Assembly (NCBI GenBank): GCA_009783885.1 | Contig: WRCN01000016.1 | Location: 1 to 51,855, forward strand | DNA: 51,855 nucleotides | Reading direction: 5' to 3' | Origin: Bacteroidales bacterium | GTDB lineage: Bacteria > Bacteroidota > Bacteroidia > Bacteroidales > P3 | Shown here: one piece after another, positions 34,617 through 43,851 of the stretch | How positions within the stretch are numbered: the first letter of the stretch is position 1 | How the letters are laid out: each line of letters opens with the position of its first letter | Program-made: the position numbers and the translations under genes | Notes under the pieces: generated by a model | What the model saw: the letters and a program-made list of their open reading frames with translations, nothing else | The model's database searches: none | What the model was told of the DNA's origin: nothing

Positions 34617-35177
34617 ATGAAAAAAACTATTTTGATTGTTTGCTTTCTAAGTTTATTTGGCACTATTCATGCACAAGCGTTTAAAATTGGGGAAAACAGG
34701 GCTTCTTTCGGACTGGGTTTCGGTTGGGTGCATAAAGATCCGGTTCCAAAATCTTTGAATCTCCCTTCTCCAAATATATTGGTTGAGCGTAGTCTCCTTC
34801 CTTTCAAAGGTTTAGGTTTCATTAGTATTGGTGCGCAATTTGGGTTTCATCATGGTTTAAGTTTGGAAAAAGATAAACAAACTTGGACAGCAGTTTATTT
34901 TGTTCCCCGAGTGGCTTTATATTTTCATGAGATTTGGGATGAAGATGATTTCCCTGAAAACATTGACCTTTATGGTGGCGTAGGTTTTGGATTTCGTTTT
35001 TTGTCGCACAAAATTTCGTCGAGTATTGAAGGTGAAATAAAAGATAGAAGCGGATTTAACCTCGGTTACAATTTCTTTATAGGCGGACGATATTATTTCA
35101 AACCTCATGCATCTATTTTCGCGGAACTCGGCTATGGGCTTTCGTTTTTGAATGCCGGAATAACTATACGATATTAA
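34617..35177 (+). CDS. Small outer-membrane beta-barrel protein
   Basis: 186 aa. Signal peptide ending GTIHAQ, then strand-like segments (RASFGLGFGWVHKD, FGYGFRFL-type aromatic repeats, YFKPHASIFAELGYGLSFL) and a final Tyr (ITIRY). It resembles porin-like or OmpW/OmpA-barrel-sized proteins, but no family can be fixed. It has its own TATCTTTG box and is followed by a repeat. Confidence 0.75.
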   Translation: MKKTILIVCFLSLFGTIHAQAFKIGENRASFGLGFGWVHKDPVPKSLNLPSPNILVERSLLPFKGLGFISIGAQFGFHHGLSLEKDKQTWTAVYFVPRVALYFHEIWDEDDFPENIDLYGGVGFGFRFLSHKISSSIEGEIKDRSGFNLGYNFFIGGRYYFKPHASIFAELGYGLSFLNAGITIRY

Positions 35178-35179
35178 AA

Positions 35180-35278
35180 CACGTCATGTTGAACCCTTCG
35201 ACTTCGCTCAGGATAAACTCCGTTGAGACATCCCATAGCAAGGGGATTCCTCGACTACGCTCGGAATGGCGACGATAA
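35180..35278. repeat. CATGTTGA/GGAATGGCG repeat upstream of pheT
   Basis: A longer two-arm element: CGTCATGTTGAACCCTTCGA, CTTCGCTCAGGATAAACTCC, then GAGACATCCCATAGCAAGG, GGATTCCTCGACTACGCTCG and GAATGGCGACG. The last arm supplies an apparent in-frame ATG (35266) ahead of pheT, which is not the real start. Confidence 0.8.
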
Positions 35279-35301
35279 AATCAAAAAACAAAAAATCAAA
35301 A

Positions 35302-37755
35302 ATGAAAATATCCTACAATTGGCTAAAAAATTATGCCAACATCACACAAACACCTGAAGAATTGTCGATTATTTTAACCGATTGCGGACTTGAAGTTGAA
35401 AGTTTGGAATCTGTTGAATCTGTTCGTGGAGGCTTAAAAGGTGTGGTCATCGGCGAAGTAGTCACTTGCGAAAAACATCCGGATGCGGATAAACTGAAAG
35501 TAACAACTGTGAATATTGGTGCTCCTGAATTATTGCACATCGTTTGTGGTGCAAACAATGTTGCAGCGGGACAAAAAGTGCCTGTTGCTACAGTTGGAAC
35601 GACGATCTACAAAGGCGACGAAGAGCCTTTTGAAATCAAGAAATCCAAAATTCGCGGACAACTTTCCGAAGGTATGATTTGTGCTGAAGATGAATTGGGC
35701 TTAGGTGATGATCACGATGGCATTATGGTGCTCGAACCATCCACTGCTATAGGGACTCCGGCTGCCGACTATTTTAAAATCGAAACGGATGTTGTGTTTA
35801 CAATCGGACTGACGCCGAATCGCAACGATGCCACTTCACACATTGGCGTGGCAAGAGATGTCGTTGCTGTGATTAATGCAAAAGCGCTTGGTAACGAGCA
35901 TTTGAAATATCCGAATTTAGACCATTTCAAAATTGATAATACCAATCTTCCAATTGAGGTAAATGTTGAAGATATTGTAGATTGTCCGCGATATTCAGGG
36001 CTTACTATTTCCGATATTAAAGTTGGCGAATCTCCGGATTGGGTGAAAAATCGCTTGAAAGCCGTTGGTTTGCGTCCAATAAATAATGTTGTGGATGCAA
36101 CTAATTTTGTGATGATGGAATGTGGTCAGCCTTTACATGCGTTTGATGTTGCAAAAATTTCGAGACAAAAAATCATTGTTAAAAAACTTCCTAAAGGCAC
36201 TATTTTCAAAACATTGGACGATGTTGAACGAAAACTTGACGGAAACGAACTGATGATTTGTAACGCTGACGAAGGCATGTGTATCGCCGGCGTTTTCGGT
36301 GGTACGAAATCCGGTGTTACCGAACAAACCACCGCAATTTTCTTGGAAAGTGCATACTTCAATCCGGTGAGCATTCGTAAAACATCGAAATTACATGGAT
36401 TGAAAACGGATGCTTCCTTTCGCTTCGAACGTGGCGCTGATCCGAACATTACGATTGATGCGCTGAAACGCGCAGCAATGTTAATAAAAGAAGTCGCAGG
36501 CGGAACTATTTCGTCTGAAATTGTAGATGTTTATCCTGAAAAAATCGAGCCAAAAATCGTTGATTTTTCTTGCGAAAAAATGAACCGTTTGGTTGGAAAT
36601 GATATTCCGAAAGAAGCTGTGATGAATATTTTACAATCACTTGAAATTCGCATCAGTGGAGAGTTCCCAAAATTAACATTGAAAATTCCAAGCAACAAAG
36701 CGGATGTAACTCGTGATGTAGACGTGATTGAGGAAATTTTGCGCATTTATGGTTTTAATCGTATTCCCAATACAGGCACAACACAAATGAGTTTGGAACA
36801 TTCAAGCAAGCCCGATCGCGAAAAAGTCTATAATCAAATTTCGGATTTCCTTACCAACAATGGGTTTTCGGAAATCATGAACAACTCGTTGACGAAAGCC
36901 GAACACACCGAAGAAGTCAAAGGATTTGATTCCAACCTCAATGTTATAATCGCTAATCCATTGAGCAACGAATTGGACGTAATGCGTCAAAGCCTTCTGT
37001 TTGGTGGGCTTACGAGCATTGCCTACAACTGCAATCATCAACTCACAGATTTGAAATTGTACGAATTTGGAACAATTTACCAAAAAAATCCGAATGTAGA
37101 ACCAACCGCTTCGGTTACCAAGAAATACAAGGAAATCCAGCGATTAGCAATTTTCATCAGCGGAAATAAACGCGCCGAAAACTGGCAAAAACCTTTGGAA
37201 ACGGTTGATTTTAATTATCTGAAAAGTCTTGTAAACACCGTATTTTCAAGGCTTCGATTGGATAATTACAAAATTGAAAATACGGTTCCCGAATATTTCA
37301 GCGAAGGTTTATCCTATATTCTGAATGGCAAGACTGTTGCAACATTCGGAAAACTTTCAAAAGCAACGTTGAAATATTTCGATGTCAAACAAGATGTTTA
37401 TTACGCAGATATTTCGTGGACGGATATTTTAAAAGCACTTCCCAAGAAACCGATTTTGTATCAGGAAATTTCGAAATTCCCAGAAGTACGTAGAGATTTG
37501 GCGTTGTTAGTCGATCAAAAAATTACATTCGAAGAAATCGAAAAATTGGCTTTTCATGCAGAGAAGAATTTACTTCGGACGGTCAATTTATTCGATGTTT
37601 ACGAAGGCGAGAAATTGCCGGAATGCAAGAAATCTTACGCGATTTCGTTCATTCTGCAAGACTCTGAAAAAACGCTTAGTGAAAAACAAATCACAGGTGT
37701 AATGGAAAAAATGATGAGACAAATGACTGAAAAATTGGGGGCAACAATTCGTTAA
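35302..37755 (+). CDS. pheT: Phenylalanine-tRNA ligase beta subunit
   Basis: 818 aa from ATG 35302 (MKISYNWLKNYANITQ), the usual N-terminus. Twelve in-frame codons upstream come from a repeat and are rejected. Domains in order: N-terminal, EMAP-like tRNA-binding domain (about residues 40-150; GEVVTCEKHPDADKLKV), B3/B4 editing, B5, catalytic-like core and C-terminal ferredoxin-fold anticodon-binding domain (KFPEVRRDLALLVD). It pairs with PheS, which is not in the window. The stop overlaps the convergent MBOAT gene by 4 bases. Confidence 0.97.
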   Translation: MKISYNWLKNYANITQTPEELSIILTDCGLEVESLESVESVRGGLKGVVIGEVVTCEKHPDADKLKVTTVNIGAPELLHIVCGANNVAAGQKVPVATVGTTIYKGDEEPFEIKKSKIRGQLSEGMICAEDELGLGDDHDGIMVLEPSTAIGTPAADYFKIETDVVFTIGLTPNRNDATSHIGVARDVVAVINAKALGNEHLKYPNLDHFKIDNTNLPIEVNVEDIVDCPRYSGLTISDIKVGESPDWVKNRLKAVGLRPINNVVDATNFVMMECGQPLHAFDVAKISRQKIIVKKLPKGTIFKTLDDVERKLDGNELMICNADEGMCIAGVFGGTKSGVTEQTTAIFLESAYFNPVSIRKTSKLHGLKTDASFRFERGADPNITIDALKRAAMLIKEVAGGTISSEIVDVYPEKIEPKIVDFSCEKMNRLVGNDIPKEAVMNILQSLEIRISGEFPKLTLKIPSNKADVTRDVDVIEEILRIYGFNRIPNTGTTQMSLEHSSKPDREKVYNQISDFLTNNGFSEIMNNSLTKAEHTEEVKGFDSNLNVIIANPLSNELDVMRQSLLFGGLTSIAYNCNHQLTDLKLYEFGTIYQKNPNVEPTASVTKKYKEIQRLAIFISGNKRAENWQKPLETVDFNYLKSLVNTVFSRLRLDNYKIENTVPEYFSEGLSYILNGKTVATFGKLSKATLKYFDVKQDVYYADISWTDILKALPKKPILYQEISKFPEVRRDLALLVDQKITFEEIEKLAFHAEKNLLRTVNLFDVYEGEKLPECKKSYAISFILQDSEKTLSEKQITGVMEKMMRQMTEKLGATIR

Positions 37756-39263
37756 AACTGAAAATAAATAAACGGTTGCAAATCTGCAGACTTTATTTGG
37801 TATAGGAATAAAATCACGCAAAGAACTAAAATAACTTTCAACACGATTGGAATTTTGTGGAAAGCACTGCGATAATTTTCTTTGATATTTTCGGGAAGCC
37901 AGTGCATTACAAAGCCTAATAAAATCAAGGAAAACACGGCTGCATAATTCGAAATTATCGTCAGAATGTTAACATCAAACATTCGATACGTCATTTGCAA
38001 AAGCATTTGTTCGGCAGTTTGCATCGAATCTGCGCGGAAAAACAACCATGCAAAACAAACAAAATTGAACGTGATGAATATCGAAACAATAGTTTTGAAA
38101 CGCTGTTTTTTGCGTGGATTTTTATTGGGTAAATATGCGACCCATATTTTATGAGCAACTAACGCAAGTCCATGTAATCCGCCCCAAATCACGAATTTCG
38201 TTGCTGCTCCATGCCACAACCCGCCCAACAACATCGTTAGCATTAACGCCAAAAACATCACAATTTTTCCGTTTCTGCTTCCGCCTAATGGTATGTATAA
38301 ATAATCCCTGAGCCAAGTCGAAAGCGAGATGTGCCAACGTCTCCAGAAATCGGAAATGTTTTTTGCCTTGTATGGCGATCGGAAATTTATAGGGAGTTGA
38401 AAGCCTAAAATTAAGGCTGTTCCGATAGCAATATCGGTATATCCCGAGAAATCGCAATAAATCTGAATGGCATATCCATACGCTGCCATCAAATTCTCGA
38501 AACCTGTGTATAGCATAGGATTTTCGAACACTCGATCCACAAAATTAATCGAAATATAATCCGCAATCAACATTTTTTTGATCAATCCGCTCACGATTAA
38601 AAACACAGCAAACGAAAATTCGCGCGATGAAACTTGATAATTTCGGTAAAGTTGCGGCACAAACTCGGCAGCACGAACAATCGGTCCTGCAACCAATGGC
38701 GGAAAAAACGTAACATAAAATCCGAAATCAATAATACTGCGAATCGGTTTCACTTTTTTTCGATACACATCTATCACATAACTCATCGTTTGAAACGTGT
38801 AAAACGAAACGCCGACAGGCAAAATAATCGTCCATATATCTAAATCGGAACCTGTCAGTTGATTTGTCCAAAGCGCCAAATAGTCAATGGCTACAAAGTC
38901 TGTTCCAAAAATTTGATTGAAAATATCGGTAAAATAATAGGCATATTTGAAATACGATAAAACAAGCAAATTCACAGCCAAAGAGGCAATCAGAAAGAAT
39001 TTTCGTTTCCATTTTTTTTGAAAATGATTAATTGCTATTCCAAATGAATAGTCTGTAACCGTTGAAAACAATAGTAAAACAAAGAAATACCCCGCAGATT
39101 TGTAATAGAAAAACAAACTCGCCGCAAACAAAAACGCATTTCGTAATTTTTTCTTTCTAAAAATAATCGCATAAATTCCCAAAACAAACACAAAGAACAC
39201 CCAAAACTTGATGTTTGTGAACAGAAACGGGTCCGATGAAAGATATGTTAGGAATTCGTTCAT
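37752..39263 (-). CDS. MBOAT-family O-acyltransferase (AlgI/PatA-like)
   Basis: 503 aa, about ten membrane helices. Family marks: VGVSFYTFQTMSYVIDVYR, PPLVAGPIVRA, FWRRWHISLSTWLRDYLYIP and the active-site His in GGLWHGAATKFVIWGGLHGL. AlgI/PatA-type proteins move acetyl groups across the inner membrane for O-acetylation of alginate, peptidoglycan or other glycans. It is last in an apparent operon after a LysM lytic transglycosylase and two SGNH proteins, which supports a cell-wall or exported-glycan acetylation role. Confidence 0.92.
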   Translation of the reverse strand: MNEFLTYLSSDPFLFTNIKFWVFFVFVLGIYAIIFRKKKLRNAFLFAASLFFYYKSAGYFFVLLLFSTVTDYSFGIAINHFQKKWKRKFFLIASLAVNLLVLSYFKYAYYFTDIFNQIFGTDFVAIDYLALWTNQLTGSDLDIWTIILPVGVSFYTFQTMSYVIDVYRKKVKPIRSIIDFGFYVTFFPPLVAGPIVRAAEFVPQLYRNYQVSSREFSFAVFLIVSGLIKKMLIADYISINFVDRVFENPMLYTGFENLMAAYGYAIQIYCDFSGYTDIAIGTALILGFQLPINFRSPYKAKNISDFWRRWHISLSTWLRDYLYIPLGGSRNGKIVMFLALMLTMLLGGLWHGAATKFVIWGGLHGLALVAHKIWVAYLPNKNPRKKQRFKTIVSIFITFNFVCFAWLFFRADSMQTAEQMLLQMTYRMFDVNILTIISNYAAVFSLILLGFVMHWLPENIKENYRSAFHKIPIVLKVILVLCVILFLYQIKSADLQPFIYFQF

Positions 39264-39334
39264 TTTTGAGTTAAGAGTTAAGAACTAAGAGTTATGAGTT
39301 ATTATTTCCCTATTGGTGTAGCATGCCCCTTTGT

Positions 39335-39514
39335 AGCAATGAGATTCCTCGACTTCGTGCACGTTGTGCACTTCGCTCGGAATGACGGCGTTTTGCCGAG
39401 GAGGGAGGAGTGAAGGTTTTGGCGGCTTTGCCACCAAAACCTTCACTCCATTCTTTGCATCTCTTGATACCGTCATGTCGAGCGAAGCGAAGCGGAGTCG
39501 AGACATCCCCTTGC
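39335..39514. repeat. Composite palindromic repeat between the MBOAT and SGNH genes
   Basis: Left arm GATTCCTCGACTTCGTGCAC ... CGCTCGGAATGACG (about 39340-39388) with inner hairpin GTGCACGTTGTGCAC. The 19-bp central hairpin has arm GGAGTGAAGGTTTTGGCGG with one mismatch (about 39407-39450). Right arm: CCGTCATGTCGAGCGAAGCG ... GAGACATCC (about 39471-39507). Same three-part order as near 2200 and 7300. The rest of the 285-base gap is AT-rich, with GTTAAGAGTTAAG-type repeats near 39269-39300. Confidence 0.8.
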
Positions 39515-39548
39515 TATTTAGGTATTGTTTCTCATTTTCGTTTTTTTG

Positions 39549-40787
39549 CTAATGTTTTATAGTATTTAAATAATTTTGTATCAATGCCTGAAACAGCAAA
39601 TCCGCTTGAAGCTCGTAGCCTCTTCTGATGAAATGAAGTTTATCGCTATTGACAAGATTGGCCTGAAACCAGTCGTCTATAGAACCTTTTCCTCCCATCA
39701 CAGCATAAAAATCCCAAACAGCACAATCGTTAGCTTTTGCTACATCGTAAATAATTTTGATGATTTGTGGAAATTCTTTTATCGGTTGCGTTCCGTTTTT
39801 CAATGCATCGCCAGGAGTTGTCAACAAAATAGGCACATTTGGAAGCTCGGCTCGAATGCGGCGAATGAGTGCAGTGTAGTTTTTTCGAAATTCGGTTGGA
39901 TTAAAATTTTGGTAAACATCATTGGTGCCATACGATAAAATAATCAACGAAGGCTCTACAACCAAGAGTTGTTTTTCCAACAAATTGGATTTCAGCAAAT
40001 CCTTGACTCTTGCACCATTCACGCCAAGTGCGCTATACGTTGAGCCTGCGTTTCCACTTTCCAAACTGATGCCATAAATTGATATTTCTTGTGTCGTATT
40101 TTTCTTAAAATCAAAAACGAAAGTCAAACTATCCATCGGATTATTCAAACCAAAAAGTGTGTAACCGCAAGACTCATTCGTGATTTGAAACATCAGATTA
40201 TCACTCTGAACCAACCGTATTTTCGGTACATTCTCACCAACAGAATGAAATACTCGAATGCATGTAAACGGGCTTGTTACATAACCTGTTTGCGGTTGTG
40301 AAATTTTTAATATCGCTAACGGATCGGTTGTAGATATGGACATTCCTGTTAATCCCAAGTCTTCCGAACCATCAGATTTTGCATTACGAACGCTAGACCA
40401 CTCTCCCGAATAGTCCACAATATAACTGTGAGGATTATTCGTTTTTGCGACTGTAAATGGGAAAATCACTCCTCTATCTCCTTCCGACCATGCCGTTTGT
40501 TCTCCAAGTAACAACTGACGCATCCGGTTTGGCAAATGATCCGCTTGAATGTGAGAATCGCCGAAATGCAGAATATTCAAGCGTCCGGCGCCATGAACCT
40601 GTAATTTTAAAAGTTTTTCATAGAAAAATTTAAACTTTTTCGACGAACGTCCTTTGTGTTTGATTTCATTTTCTCCACATCTCAAAAATGGGTAAGAATG
40701 CTCATGTTGCTCGCAGGTTTGAGCCTCAACAAACTGCGTGGAAATGGCCAAAATACAGGCTATACTGATATATTTAGCGTAATTCAT
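39549..40787 (-). CDS. Exported SGNH/GDSL-hydrolase-family protein
   Basis: 412 aa. Signal peptide ending QFVEAQ. SGNH blocks: ILHFGDSHIQAD (Ser nucleophile), SYGTNDVY (block III) and LVNSDKLHFIRRGYE (Asp-x-x-His). The catalytic set Ser/Asp/His is complete, so it is probably active in the periplasm as an O-acetyltransferase (PatB/AlgX-like) or an O-acetylesterase (Ape-like). It overlaps the upstream SGNH gene by 14 bases. Confidence 0.88.
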   Translation of the reverse strand: MNYAKYISIACILAISTQFVEAQTCEQHEHSYPFLRCGENEIKHKGRSSKKFKFFYEKLLKLQVHGAGRLNILHFGDSHIQADHLPNRMRQLLLGEQTAWSEGDRGVIFPFTVAKTNNPHSYIVDYSGEWSSVRNAKSDGSEDLGLTGMSISTTDPLAILKISQPQTGYVTSPFTCIRVFHSVGENVPKIRLVQSDNLMFQITNESCGYTLFGLNNPMDSLTFVFDFKKNTTQEISIYGISLESGNAGSTYSALGVNGARVKDLLKSNLLEKQLLVVEPSLIILSYGTNDVYQNFNPTEFRKNYTALIRRIRAELPNVPILLTTPGDALKNGTQPIKEFPQIIKIIYDVAKANDCAVWDFYAVMGGKGSIDDWFQANLVNSDKLHFIRRGYELQADLLFQALIQNYLNTIKH

Positions 40788-42231
40788 TTAATTCTTGCAA
40801 TTTTTGTTTGAGAGCGTATTCCTTTTGCTGTTTCAAATAATTCAGATATTCGATCATCAACGATTTGTAAAACATCTCTCCTACCCTTTGCGCTCCTCTT
40901 GCCGAAAAATGTGTGTAATCTTTTCCCGCCAAAGCCGGTTTTTGATTCACCCAGTTAACTACTGAGTTTTCTCCGCCCATGGCTTCATACAGATCCCAGA
41001 ACACGCAACCTGTACGAATTGCAGCGCTTCTCTGCGCATCCCTAACCAAAGGTACATTCGGATTGGTTCGAAACGTTTCGCCGTCTTTGAACGCTCTGTC
41101 CGAAACACCAATAACAATCAAAGCAACATCGGGCATCAAGTTTTTTAAAAACGTTAATTCTCGAACCAACGCATTCTCTAAAGCCTTTGCATTTACTTTG
41201 ATATTCGGATTATTCGGTACAGCATTAACACCAAATTGGAACAACACTAATTTGGTATTTAGAAGTTGAAAACTTTCTTGAAGCAAGCTCGCTTTTTGAC
41301 GTGTAAAAATATAGCCTGACGAACCGCGTATGGGCAAGTTATCCACCGCAATCCCATATCTCGAATCTAACGAAATACCAAACAGTTGAGACATTCGGGG
41401 ATTTTTAAAAATTATTTCGACATTTCTTTGAGTTGTATCAAACGGAAAATTTGTCAAGGAAAAATAGTCTCCGACTCGTTGGTTTTGAAAATTGCGAATG
41501 ATCTTTGAACGGTCTAAAACCTCAATGTTTTCAAGATTTTGTGTGTTTAATGTCAAGATATTGATATTCGAAAAATAACTTGCTTCAGGATACAAAACGT
41601 AAGGCGAAACTCGTAATCTCACCGTTGCAGCATGGTTTGTTGCACCTTGTAAATAACCCATCAAAGCACCAAACGAGTTACTTGGTAATTGATCGGTAAT
41701 AAAACTTCTGTTCCAATTCATGGATTTTTCAACCACGTAAGACGACATAGTTACCGGGCCGAACAGTGGAACCGCACCCATACCAAAGCCTCCAAACGAA
41801 CGTTGTAAATAACTTCGAATCGCAGAAGTAATCCGATCTCCTTCAATTTGAGAATCCCCATAATGCAAAATTCGAATCAACTCGGACGTATCTGTCATTG
41901 TTGATAAATGCTCAAAAAGCAAAATCAACGGATGGCCTTTGACATTCGCGTATTCCAACGGATAGTACCGTAAATCCTGCAATTCGGGATAGGCAAGCAC
42001 TGAAGAATCTATCGCTAAAAATGTCGCTTTTTCCTCTTCGCTCATGACATAAATTATCGGTGTTTTTGACTCCTCAACTATTCGATCAACTGCTTGATTG
42101 CTTTTAAAATTCGGAACTCGAAATTGCAAATATTCGCCAATTCTATAATTTTTTCCACCCCAAAAAAGCATAACCACTGCCAATAAAAGCAGTATGGATA
42201 AAAAAAATAAAAAATTCTTGTATGGTTTCAC
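40774..42231 (-). CDS. Membrane-anchored SGNH/GDSL-family protein
   Basis: 485 aa from a GTG start at 42231. One N-terminal membrane helix (about residues 7-24), then RILHYGDSQIEGDRITSAIR (Ser), VLFQFGVNAVPNNP (block III Asn) and GKDYTHFSARGAQ (Asp-x-x-His). It is a paralogue in plan of the next gene, but anchored. Anchored plus soluble SGNH pairs with an MBOAT suggest transfer and trimming of acetyl groups on a periplasmic glycan. It lies 3 bases after the transglycosylase stop, so translation is probably coupled. Confidence 0.88.
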   Translation of the reverse strand: MKPYKNFLFFLSILLLLAVVMLFWGGKNYRIGEYLQFRVPNFKSNQAVDRIVEESKTPIIYVMSEEEKATFLAIDSSVLAYPELQDLRYYPLEYANVKGHPLILLFEHLSTMTDTSELIRILHYGDSQIEGDRITSAIRSYLQRSFGGFGMGAVPLFGPVTMSSYVVEKSMNWNRSFITDQLPSNSFGALMGYLQGATNHAATVRLRVSPYVLYPEASYFSNINILTLNTQNLENIEVLDRSKIIRNFQNQRVGDYFSLTNFPFDTTQRNVEIIFKNPRMSQLFGISLDSRYGIAVDNLPIRGSSGYIFTRQKASLLQESFQLLNTKLVLFQFGVNAVPNNPNIKVNAKALENALVRELTFLKNLMPDVALIVIGVSDRAFKDGETFRTNPNVPLVRDAQRSAAIRTGCVFWDLYEAMGGENSVVNWVNQKPALAGKDYTHFSARGAQRVGEMFYKSLMIEYLNYLKQQKEYALKQKLQELNELR

Positions 42232-42234
42232 AGT

Positions 42235-43767
42235 CTAATTCACTCTGATTTTCAACACCTGATTTGGGTAAATCCTACTTCCGCTATCGCTCAAATTATT
42301 TAGGTTGATAATGTCTTGAATAGTTGAACCCGGATGTTTGCGCTGTATCGAAAATAACGTCTCGCCTTTTTGCACTTTGTGATGTACAAATTTACCATCT
42401 GTAGTAGACGTATTCTTGGATTGAAGCGCCGCCACATTACCGGTTTGGTGATTGGGTTTTGTGGTGTAAATCACAAGATTTTGGTTAATCTTTAAAAGAT
42501 CCGATTTTAGGTTGTTCCATTCTTTTAATTGAGAGACTCTAACACCAAATCGAGCGGCGATCGAACTCAAATTATCACCGTGTTTCACGCGATAAGTAAC
42601 TTTTGAAGCTCCTCTCGACGATTGATTTCCTGCCAATAATTCGATTGCATGCCTAACATTTTCAGGAATCGGACTTGTAAAAATCGTATCGCTGTTCTCA
42701 ATAAATCTTAGAATGTAAATCGCCGGTAATCTCAGCACAAATGGTTCTTTGTCTTCCGGAATGAAATCCAATTTATATTGTGGGTTGTGATCGCGAATGG
42801 TTTGAATGGGTACACCGGTAAAGTGCGCTATTCGATCGAAGTAGACTTTTTGATTAATCATCAACGTATCCATAATTTCAGGGAAATCCGTATCCGAAGG
42901 GATGATATTATGCTCACGATAATACGTCATTGCGTAGGTTGCACCGATAAAAGCTGGTACGTAATTTCGTGTTTCTCTCGGTAAAAATTTGTAGATCTCC
43001 CAAAAATCACGTTTACCTTTCGCTCGTGTAATGGCTCTGTTTACAGTGCCTTGCCCGCTGTTGTATGCCGCAATCGCCAATGTCCAACAGCCAAATCTGT
43101 TGTACAACGATTTCAAATAAAGCACTGCCGCTTCGGTGGATTTTTCAGGATCAAAACGCTCGTCTAATTCGTTATTTACTCTTAATCCCAACGATTTTCC
43201 CGTGCGATACATAAACTGCCAAAGTCCGGATGCTCCCACACGCGACACTGCACGCGGATTCAACGCAGATTCGATAATGGCCAAGTATTTCAATTCTTCC
43301 GGCAACCCGTGCTTTGCTAATTCTCGTTCAAAAATCGGAAAATAGTATCTCGACAACATCAACATCGTTCGAGTTTGATTGCGTTTACGCGAGGTATAAA
43401 CTTCAATATACGCACGAACTCTCGGGTTATACGGCAAATGCATGAGCGTATTGATTTGGTTTAATCGCTCTTGAAAAATCGAATCCACATTTTCGTAAAG
43501 TGGTTCGTAGTTTAGGTCTTCCTCCACGATTTCCGTAACATCGAAACGTTTGTCGAAATATCGCAAATGTCGTGTTAAGAAACTTTCCTGCGACACATGC
43601 AATGTTAGAGGCAAAATTTTAACACTATCTTGCTCAATATAGTCGGATATAACAGCAGAATCCGATATTTCCGAAAACGTCGTCACCGGAGCCTGCTCAA
43701 TTGTATCTTGAGCAAATCCCAGTGACGCAATCTTACAAAGAACAAGTATAGTGACAATTTTTCGCAT
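42235..43767 (-). CDS. MltD-type lytic transglycosylase with two LysM domains
   Basis: 510 aa from ATG 43767 (MRKIVTILVLCKIASLGFAQ). Eighteen upstream codons cross the promoter and are rejected. Domain order: signal peptide, about 90 linker residues, SLT domain with catalytic Glu in AIIESALNPRAVSRVGASGL and AIAAYNSGQGTVNRAI, then two LysM peptidoglycan-binding domains (TYRVKHGDNLSSIAARFGV and HHKVQKGETLFSIQRKHPG). It cuts glycan strands to 1,6-anhydro ends. It is first gene of the SGNH-SGNH-MBOAT operon. The promoter is TTTG-N20-TATCTTTG. Confidence 0.93.
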   Translation of the reverse strand: MRKIVTILVLCKIASLGFAQDTIEQAPVTTFSEISDSAVISDYIEQDSVKILPLTLHVSQESFLTRHLRYFDKRFDVTEIVEEDLNYEPLYENVDSIFQERLNQINTLMHLPYNPRVRAYIEVYTSRKRNQTRTMLMLSRYYFPIFERELAKHGLPEELKYLAIIESALNPRAVSRVGASGLWQFMYRTGKSLGLRVNNELDERFDPEKSTEAAVLYLKSLYNRFGCWTLAIAAYNSGQGTVNRAITRAKGKRDFWEIYKFLPRETRNYVPAFIGATYAMTYYREHNIIPSDTDFPEIMDTLMINQKVYFDRIAHFTGVPIQTIRDHNPQYKLDFIPEDKEPFVLRLPAIYILRFIENSDTIFTSPIPENVRHAIELLAGNQSSRGASKVTYRVKHGDNLSSIAARFGVRVSQLKEWNNLKSDLLKINQNLVIYTTKPNHQTGNVAALQSKNTSTTDGKFVHHKVQKGETLFSIQRKHPGSTIQDIINLNNLSDSGSRIYPNQVLKIRVN

Positions 43768-43775
43768 GCAGTTTA

Positions 43776-43807
43776 CAAAGATACGATTTTTTTTTGAATT
43801 GAACAAA
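43776..43807 (-). promoter_or_regulatory. Promoter of the transglycosylase/acetylation operon
   Basis: Minus-strand TTTG (complement 43804-43807), 20-base spacer, TATCTTTG (complement 43776-43783). Only 8 bases separate the box from the ATG, so the leader is very short. Confidence 0.75.
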
Positions 43808-43851
43808 AAAAATCCCCACAAATTGCAGGGATTTCTTTTATCATGATGTCA

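Noticed and set aside
35266..35301. Twelve-codon N-terminal extension of PheT
   Set aside because: The ATG and first codons belong to the upstream repeat; MKISYNWLKNY is the normal PheT start.
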